From the NCBI GenBank assembly GCA_019114585.1, contig DXFE01000031.1, forward strand, positions 1 through 18,060: a DNA stretch of 18,060 bases, read 5' to 3'. The first letter of the stretch is position 1. Each line of letters begins with the position of its first letter. Of this stretch, positions 8,226 through 13,639 are shown one piece after another. A program made the position numbers and the translations under genes. This DNA is from Gemmiger_A avium. GTDB lineage: Bacteria > Bacillota > Clostridia > Oscillospirales > Ruminococcaceae. Below the pieces are notes generated by a model. The model ran no database searches. It was not told the origin of the DNA and worked only from the letters and a program-made list of their open reading frames with translations.

Positions 8226-8527
8226 ATATCCCAAATCGGCAGAGAAGGAAAGAGTACGCTTTCGGCATTGGCCTTTACAGAGAGCCCGGCGGGTGGAAAC
8301 GGGCAGGGTACAGGAAGCAGAAGATGGTTCCGGAGCCGCGCGGGCGAAAGGCAGGAGTCTCAAGCTTGCGACGGGTGCGCCCGTTATCGCGCCAGGCTGT
8401 AACCGGTACATTTCCGGCGCAGCTGCCAAGGCCGTTTTCCCCGCGAGGGGGCGGTGAACCAGGGTGGTACCACGGGGTTTTTCTATCCTCGTCCTTGTAT
8501 TCGTTTACAGGGACGGGGATTTTTTTA
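8226..8527 (+). promoter_or_regulatory. T-box riboswitch, probable methionine (AUG) specifier
   Basis: The stretch of about 450 bases without a gene (8109-8559) is filled by a terminator, a promoter and this leader. The T-box sequence AGGGTGGTACCACGG is at 8461-8475. Stem I landmarks are visible: GGAA-AGAGTA (8247-8256), AGAGAG (8279-8284) and a GGTGG distal-loop motif (8292-8296). In the specifier loop, AAG-ATG-G lies at 8321-8327, directly before TTCC (8328-8331), which pairs with GGAA (8247-8250). Hence ATG at 8324-8326 is the likely specifier, which would bind uncharged tRNA-Met. A transcription terminator ends the leader. By established T-box logic, uncharged tRNA stabilises the antiterminator and allows transcription of the transporter genes. 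The T-box call is firm; the codon assignment is by eye. Confidence 0.92.
8487..8526 (+). terminator. T-box-controlled terminator upstream of metN
   Basis: An 11-bp stem with two G-U pairs (8487-8497 with 8508-8518) has a ten-base loop and is followed by A and seven T (8520-8526). It lies 11 bases after the T-box motif and 33 bases before the metN start, so it is the expression platform of the leader. Confidence 0.92.
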
Positions 8528-8559
8528 TTGCCGTTTTACGGCGCGGGAGGAGCAGTACC

Positions 8560-9300
8560 ATGATCGAGATCGAACATCTGAGCAAGGTGTTTCAGGACAA
8601 AAACGGCCGGGTAGTGGCGCTGGAGGACGTGTCCGCCACCATCCGGGACGGGGATATCTTCGGCATTATCGGCATGAGCGGCGCGGGCAAAAGCACCCTG
8701 CTGCGCTGCCTGTGCCTGCTGGAAACGCCCACCGAGGGCCGCATCCTGCTGGACGGCAAGGACCTGTCCGCGCTGCGGGGCGAGGAACTGCGCACCGCCC
8801 GCCGCCGGATGGGGGTGGTGTTCCAGGGCTACAACCTGCTGATGCAGAAGACCGTGGCCGAGAACGTGGCGTTTCCCTTGAAGCTGGACAAATACGACAA
8901 GGCCGCCGTGGCCGCCCGGGTAGCCGAGCTGCTGGAACTGGTGGGCCTGGCCGACAAGGCCCAGAGCTATCCCAGCCAGCTGTCCGGCGGGCAGAAGCAG
9001 CGGGTGGCGCTGGCCCGGGCGCTGGCCAGCAATCCCGGCGTGCTGCTGTGCGACGAGCCCACCAGCGCCCTGGACCCGCTGACCACCCAGAGCGTGCTGG
9101 AGCTGCTGCAGAACATCAACAAAAAGTTAGGCGTGACCATCGTGATCATCACCCATGAGCTGAGCGTGGTGCAGCGCATCTGCAACCGGATGGTGGTTAT
9201 CGACGAGAGCCACTTTGTGGAGCAGGGCGACACCGCCGCCATCTTTGAGAATCCCCAAAGCAGCATCGCCCGGCTTCTGCTGGGCAAAAAGGAGGACTAA
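8560..9300 (+). CDS. metN: Methionine ABC transporter ATP-binding protein, short form lacking the NIL domain
   Basis: ATPase subunit of 246 residues. Walker A GMSGAGKST at 38-46, Q-loop Gln89, signature LSGGQKQR at 141-148, Walker B LLCDEP around 162-167 and the switch His199 in IITHE are all present. The LSGGQKQRVALARAL and DEPTSALDP wording is MetN-like. The start is ATG 8560, with GGGAGGAG (8545-8552) seven bases upstream; a longer in-frame extension from 8464 would run through the T-box terminator and is rejected. Typical MetN proteins are about 340 residues, with a C-terminal NIL (ferredoxin-like) domain that binds methionine and shuts the transporter. Here the protein ends soon after the ATPase core and no such domain is visible, so trans-inhibition should be absent. 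The gene overlaps the ribosome site of metI. Confidence 0.9.
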   Translation: MIEIEHLSKVFQDKNGRVVALEDVSATIRDGDIFGIIGMSGAGKSTLLRCLCLLETPTEGRILLDGKDLSALRGEELRTARRRMGVVFQGYNLLMQKTVAENVAFPLKLDKYDKAAVAARVAELLELVGLADKAQSYPSQLSGGQKQRVALARALASNPGVLLCDEPTSALDPLTTQSVLELLQNINKKLGVTIVIITHELSVVQRICNRMVVIDESHFVEQGDTAAIFENPQSSIARLLLGKKED

Positions 9301-9303
9301 GCC

Positions 9304-9972
9304 ATGCAGGCGTTTATCGAGGAATACGGATTGCTTCTGCTGGGCGGCGTGGGCGAGACTTTGTTCATGACCCTGGTGCCCACCCTGTTCGCCTATGTTC
9401 TGGGCCTGCCCATGGGCGTGCTGCTGACCATCACCAAGCCCGGCGGCATCGCCGAGGCCCCCCGCTTCAACGCGGTGTTCGGCTGGCTGGTGAACATCCT
9501 GCGCAGCCTGCCCTTCATGATCCTGATGATCTTCATCATTCCCCTCACCCGGTTCATCGCCGGAACCTCCATCGGGGCCACCGCCGCCTGCGTGCCCCTG
9601 ACCATCGCCGCGGCCCCCTTTGTGGCCCGCATGGTGGAGCAGAGCCTGGAAGAGATCGACCGGGGCACCGTGGAGGCCGCCCGCTGCATGGGCGCCACCA
9701 ACTGGCAGATCGTGACGAGGGTGCTGCTGGTGGAAAGCGTGCCCAGCCTGCTGCGGGGGTTGTCCATCAGCACCATCACCATTCTGGGCTACACCGCCAT
9801 CACCGGCGCGGTGGGTGCGGGCGGTCTTGGCAACATCGCTTTCCGCTTCGGCTACCAGCGCTACCAGAAAGACCTGATGTACGTGACGGTGGTACTGCTG
9901 ATCCTGCTGGTCTGCCTGATCCAGGGCGTGTTCAACCTGATCGCCCGCCGCGCCGACAAGCGCAGCCGCTGA
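9304..9972 (+). CDS. metI: Methionine ABC transporter permease
   Basis: Membrane subunit of 222 residues with about five hydrophobic segments, the usual size for MetI. The permease EAA loop is present as EEIDRGTVEAARCMGATNWQ followed by I, with the conserved Gly. The segments MGVLLTITKPGG, NILRSLPFMILMI and GAVGAGGLGNIAFRFGYQRY are strongly MetI-like. Its ribosome site AAGGAGG (9289-9295) lies inside the end of metN and the start follows the metN stop by 3 bases, so the two are translated together. It transports D/L-methionine in characterised members; this assignment rests on family likeness plus the Met-type T-box and the MetQ neighbour. Confidence 0.93.
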   Translation: MQAFIEEYGLLLLGGVGETLFMTLVPTLFAYVLGLPMGVLLTITKPGGIAEAPRFNAVFGWLVNILRSLPFMILMIFIIPLTRFIAGTSIGATAACVPLTIAAAPFVARMVEQSLEEIDRGTVEAARCMGATNWQIVTRVLLVESVPSLLRGLSISTITILGYTAITGAVGAGGLGNIAFRFGYQRYQKDLMYVTVVLLILLVCLIQGVFNLIARRADKRSR

Positions 9973-9983
9973 GTTTGCTCAAA

Positions 9984-10027
9984 ACCGCGGCCCGGCCGCG
10001 GTGGCGATACCGAAAGCTGTGCCGGTA
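9984..10027 (+). repeat. Two hairpins in the metI-metQ spacer
   Basis: The 115-base spacer holds a perfect inverted repeat (8-bp stem, 9984-9991 with 9995-10002, loop CCG), then a second short stem (10008-10012 with 10023-10027). Neither is followed by a T-run, so they are not obvious terminators. They could stabilise or process the mRNA so that metQ is made in excess over metNI, a common arrangement for binding proteins. Function is inferred. Confidence 0.5.
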
Positions 10028-10087
10028 CGGGACGGCCGCCCGGCCCCGCACACTTTCGCCAACCAAGAGAGATAGAGGAGTGTTATT

Positions 10088-10921
10088 ATGAAAAAACTGT
10101 TGAGCCTTGCGCTGGTGCTGGTACTGGCGCTGAGCCTGGCCGCCTGCGGCGGCAGTTCCGCCGGTTACAAGATCGGTATTCCCAACGACGCCACCAACGG
10201 CGGCCGCGCGCTGATGCTGCTGCAGGATCTGGGCATCCTGACCCTGACCGAGGGCGCGGGCCTGTCCGCCACCGAGAACGACATCGCCGAGAATCCCTAC
10301 AACGTGGAGATCGTGCCGCTGGAGGCCGCCAACCTGCCCATCAGCCTGCCGGACCTGGACTTTGCGGTGATCAACGGCAACTACGCCTCCGGCGCGGGCA
10401 TCGGTGACAAGGTGCTGGTGACCGAGGACGCCGAGAGCGTGGCCGCCCAGACCTACGGCAACGTGCTCTGCGTCAAGGAGGGCAACGAGAATGACCCCGC
10501 CGTGCAGGCGCTGCTGGCGGTGCTGATGAGCGAAGAGGTGCAGAACTGGATCGCCGACAGCTACAACGGCGTAGTAATGCCCATGGGCGCCCAGGATCTG
10601 GAGATCCCCGAGATCGCCGAGCCGGTCAGCCTGAATGTGGGCGCGTCCCCCAGCCCCCATGCGGAGATCCTGGAGTATGTGAAGCCCATCCTGGCCGAGC
10701 ACAACGTGGAGCTGACCATCACCGAGTTTGACGACTACGTAATGCCCAACACCAGCCTGGAGGACGGCAGCATCGACGCCAACTACTTCCAGCATCAGCC
10801 CTATCTGGATGACTTCAATGCCGAGAACGGCACCCACATCGTGAGCGTGGGCACCATCCACTACGAGCCCATGGGCGTATACCCGGGCAAGAGCGACAGC
10901 CTGGACGTATTCTCCAAGTAA
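10088..10921 (+). CDS. metQ: MetQ/NlpA-family substrate-binding lipoprotein with swapped (circularly permuted) halves
   Basis: A 277-residue lipoprotein with signal peptide and lipobox LSLAAC (lipid-anchored Cys20). It should capture methionine outside the membrane for MetNI. The order of the fold is unusual. In known MetQ proteins the mature chain starts with VGA.P.PHAEIL, goes on through YFQHQPYLDDFN and HYEP.G.Y.GK, and only then reaches IPNDATN..RAL, INGNYA and GNENDP. Here residues 27-165 hold the normally C-terminal half (IPNDATNGGRAL at 30-42, INGNYA at 95-100, KEGNENDP at 130-137). Residues 166-182 look like a linker. Residues 183-277 hold the normally N-terminal half (VGASPSPHAEIL at 184-195, YFQHQPYLDDFN at 233-244, HYEPMGVYPGK at 258-268). 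All key motifs survive and the frame is open. GAGGAG (10075-10080) is 7 bases from the ATG and a terminator follows closely. Confidence 0.9.
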   Translation: MKKLLSLALVLVLALSLAACGGSSAGYKIGIPNDATNGGRALMLLQDLGILTLTEGAGLSATENDIAENPYNVEIVPLEAANLPISLPDLDFAVINGNYASGAGIGDKVLVTEDAESVAAQTYGNVLCVKEGNENDPAVQALLAVLMSEEVQNWIADSYNGVVMPMGAQDLEIPEIAEPVSLNVGASPSPHAEILEYVKPILAEHNVELTITEFDDYVMPNTSLEDGSIDANYFQHQPYLDDFNAENGTHIVSVGTIHYEPMGVYPGKSDSLDVFSK

Positions 10922-10928
10922 AGCCGAA

Positions 10929-10958
10929 AGCCCCGCAGCCAGCGCTGCGGGGCTTTTT
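10929..10958 (+). terminator. Rho-independent terminator of the metNIQ operon
   Basis: A perfect 10-bp stem (10929-10938 with 10945-10954) with a six-base loop, running into five T (10954-10958). It begins 7 bases after the metQ stop, which shows that the permuted metQ reading frame ends at a genuine operon end and not at a random break. Confidence 0.95.
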
Positions 10959-10981
10959 GTCGGATTTGGCCGCCCGGCCCA

Positions 10982-11010
10982 TTGACAAGCCGGGTACTTA
11001 GATATAAGGT
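10982..11010 (+). promoter_or_regulatory. Promoter of trkA-trkH
   Basis: A perfect TTGACA (10982-10987) is followed by an AT-rich -10 region with two candidates: TATAAG at 11003-11008 (15-base spacer) or TAAGGT at 11005-11010 (17-base spacer). TATAAA at 11010-11015 is too distant. The exact -10 is uncertain. Confidence 0.6.
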
Positions 11011-11023
11011 ATAAAGTGGATAA

Positions 11024-11054
11024 CAGGCGCCGGGGCTTTCTGCTTCGGCGCCTG
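11024..11054 (+). repeat. Leader hairpin upstream of trkA
   Basis: A perfect 9-bp stem (11024-11032 with 11046-11054) with a 13-base loop lies in the roughly 90-base trkA leader. It has no T-run, so it is not a simple terminator. It may be a regulatory structure; the leader appears too short and lacks recognisable motifs for a c-di-AMP (ydaO) riboswitch. Confidence 0.4.
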
Positions 11055-11109
11055 TGCCGCTCATGCGGTCAAATTAACACGTTACAGACAGAAAGAGAGG
11101 ATGCGGCCA

Positions 11110-12095
11110 ATGGCGCGACGGAAAGCCGGGGCGGCCCGGGACGGGCTGAACATCATCCTGGTAGGCTGCGGCAAGGTGGGCGTTTCCCTGGTGGAAAAGC
11201 TCAGCCAGGAGGGGCACAATATTACGGTGGTGGACCGGCAGGCCGCGGCGGTAAGCGCGGTGACCGACCTGTACGACGTGAGCGGCGTGGTAGGCAACGG
11301 GGCCAGCTACCGGGTGCAGCAGGAGGCCGGCATCGACGAAGCCGATATTCTGATTTCGGTAACCGCCTCGGACGAGCTGAACCTGCTGTGCTGCACGGTG
11401 GCCAAAAAGGCCGGCAACTGCGCCACCATCGCCCGGGTGCGCACCCCGGATTACAGCGAGGACGCGGATTATCTGAAAGAGAAACTGGGTCTGGCCATGG
11501 TGATCAACCCGGAGCGGGAGGCCGCGCTGGCCATTGCCCGGCTGCTCTGCCTGCCCACCGCGCTGAGCGTGACCAGCTTTGCCGGCGGCCATGCCGAGAT
11601 GGTGCGGATCCGCATTCCCCAGGGCAGCAAGCTGGACGGACGGTACCTGCGCCAGCTGGGCAAGGAACTGGCCGGACCGGTGCTGGTCTGCGCGGTGGAG
11701 CGCAGCGGCCAGGTATACATTCCGGACGGCGGGTTCCAGCTGGCCAGCGGCGACGCGCTGACCTTTATCTGCCCCTCCCGGGACTCCAAGCAATTTCTGG
11801 GCCGGATGGGCTTTGAGACCCATCAGGTGCACAACGCGCTGCTGATCGGCGGCAGCAAGGCGGCCTATTACCTGGCCCGGCGGCTGCTGGCGGTGGGGGT
11901 GCAGGTGCGGATCATCGAGGCGGACATGGCCCGCTGCGGGAACTGGCGCTGCGGGATCATCTGCTGATCGCCTGCCTGTTCCGCAATGGGCGCACCCTGA
12001 TCCCCGGCGGCGATGACTGCATCCACGCCGGGGACCGGATCATCGTGGTGACCACCCATACCGGCCTGCGGGAACTGGCCGAGATCCTGGCATAA
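11110..12095 (+). pseudogene. trkA: trkA, K+ uptake regulatory subunit, internally deleted and frameshifted
   Basis: TrkA/KtrA-type cytosolic regulator that binds NAD(H) and gates a TrkH K+ channel. The first NAD-binding domain is intact (ILVGCGKVG at the start, VVD ending strand 2), followed by its RCK_C domain to about residue 235. The second NAD-binding domain begins at NALLIGGSKAAYYLARRLL, then after EADMARC the frame runs to a stop at 11965-11967. In another frame the final part resumes at about 11934: RELALRDHLLIACLF through TTHTGLRELAEILA, stop 12093-12095, which is clearly the end of the second RCK_C domain. About 125 residues of a usual 450 are missing. The join lies in a CTGCGGGAACTGGC sequence that is repeated at 12066, suggesting loss between like RELA-coding stretches. 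ATG 11110 is 9 bases from GAGAGG; ATG 11101 is too close to it. An assembly error is the alternative. Confidence 0.88.
11934..12079 (+). repeat. 14-bp direct repeat at the trkA deletion scar
   Basis: The sequence CTGCGGGAACTGGC occurs at 11934-11947, exactly at the break in trkA, and again at 12066-12079. Both encode LRELA in the resumed frame. The first copy is probably a fusion of two ancestral RELA-coding segments that recombined. Confidence 0.7.
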
Positions 12096-12111
12096 GGGGG
12101 GCGGCACGGCG

Positions 12112-13577
12112 ATGAATCTTGCGATGATCCGGTATGTGCTGGGCTGGACCCTGGGCATTGAGGGGGCGTTCATGGCGCTGCCTTGCCTGGTGGCGCTGGT
12201 TTACGGCGAGGCGGCAGGCTGGTGGTTTGTGCCGGTGGCGCTGGGCGCGCTGCTGGCTGGCGGGCTGATGGCCTGGCGCAAACCGGCCGACACGACCATC
12301 TATGTGCGGGAGGGCTGTGTGGCCACCGCCTGAGCTGGATCGTGCTGAGCCTGGTGGGCTGCCTGCCCTTTTGGCTGAGCGGGGAGATCCCGTTCTTTCT
12401 GGACGCGGTGTTTGAGACGGTGTCCGGTTTTACCACCACCGGCGCCAGCATCCTGAGCGATGTGGAGGCGCTGAGCCGCTGCATGCTGTTCTGGCGAAGC
12501 TTTACCCACTGGCTGGGCGGCATGGGTGTGCTGGTGTTCCTTTTGATGGTGCTGCAGATGCCCGGCGGCAGCCGGATGAACCTGATGCGGGCGGAAAGCC
12601 CCGGTCCCTCGGTGGGCAAGCTGAAGCCCAAGGTGCGCCAGACTGCCCGGATCCTGTATCTGATCTATTTAGGCCTGACGGTGCTGGAGGTAATCCTGCT
12701 GCTGGCCGGCGGGATGCCGCTGTTTGATGCCCTCTGCACCAGTTTCGGGTCGGCGGGTACCGGCGGCTTCGGCATCTACAACGACAGCATGGCCAGCTAT
12801 TCGCCCTACATCCAATGGGTAACCACCATCTTTATCCTGCTGTTCGGCACCAACTTTACCTTCTACTATCTGCTGCTGCTTCGCCGGTGGAAACAGGCGC
12901 TGGGCATGGAGGAGATACGGCTGTACTTTATTATCGTGCTGGCATCCATTTCGGTGATCGTGTTCCAGCTGTGCGCGGACGGGGCGGCTTTTGGCAAGAC
13001 CCTGCGGGACGCGGCGTTTCAGGCGGCATCGATCATCACCACCACCGGATTTACCACGGTGGATTTCAACCAGTGGCCGCAGACCTCCCGCAGCGTACTG
13101 GTGATTCTGATGTTCATCGGCGCCTGCGCAGGCAGCACCGGCGGCGGCATCAAGGTGTCCCGTATCAGCATCCTGTGCAAGACCATGTTCAAGGAGCTGC
13201 ACAGCTACGTGATGCCCAAGAGCGTGCGCAAGGTGGAACTGGACGGCAAGCCCCTGAACCACGAGGTGGTGCGCGGGGTGAACGTGTTCCTGGTAAGCTA
13301 TCTGCTGGTGTTCACCCTGTCGGTGCTGCTGATCAGCCTGGACGGCGCGGATATGGTGACCAACTTCACCGCCGTGGCCGCCACCTTCAACAACATCGGC
13401 CCCGGCCTGGAACTGGTGGGGCCCACCGGAAACTTCGGGCATTTCAGCCCCTTTACCAAGGCGGTGCTGTGTTTTGACATGCTGGCCGGGCGGCTGGAAC
13501 TGTTCCCGGTGCTGCTGCTGTTCTACCCCGCTACCTGGAAAGGCGCGTTTCACCGCACCCGCCGCGCGGCGGCGTGA
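12112..13577 (+). pseudogene. trkH: trkH, K+ uptake membrane subunit, single-base frameshift
   Basis: Potassium-translocating subunit of the Trk/Ktr family. The reading frame starts at ATG 12112 and hits TGA at 12331-12333 after GCVATA; from that point the next frame continues LSWIVLSLVGCLPFW as expected for TrkH. Restoring one C in the GCC-TGAGC junction (giving GCC CTG AGC) yields a 488-residue protein of normal length. The rest is intact, with all four pore-loop signatures: SGFTTTGASI, FGSAGTGGFG, ITTTGFTTVDF and FNNIGPGLE. No slippery heptamer is seen at the site, so programmed frameshifting is unlikely. The change is therefore a recent mutation or a sequencing error. It lies 16 bases after the trkA remnant and would be co-transcribed with it. 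A terminator follows 14 bases after the stop. Confidence 0.88.
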
Positions 13578-13591
13578 TCCAACAATACAGA

Positions 13592-13628
13592 AAGGCCGGT
13601 GCGTATCCAAGCGATACGCACCGGCCTT
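13592..13628. terminator. Bidirectional terminator between trkH and the beta-galactosidase gene
   Basis: A perfect 16-bp stem (13592-13607 with 13613-13628) with a five-base loop stands between two convergent genes, 14 bases from the trkH stop and 11 bases from the beta-galactosidase stop. T-runs on either side are short and interrupted, but the stem is very strong. Confidence 0.85.
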
Positions 13629-13639
13629 ATTTCGTATTT

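Noticed and set aside
8112..8563. Small frames between the amidotransferase and metN
   Set aside because: They overlap the terminator, promoter and T-box leader, whose RNA features explain the sequence.
11015..11109. c-di-AMP (ydaO) riboswitch in front of trkA
   Set aside because: Such elements often control K+ uptake, but this leader is under 100 bases and shows only one simple hairpin, without the conserved multi-helix sequence motifs.
12325..12336. Programmed -1 frameshift in trkH
   Set aside because: The site ACC GCC TGA lacks an X XXY YYZ slippery heptamer and no downstream pseudoknot is evident; a simple one-base loss explains it, and trkA beside it is also damaged.
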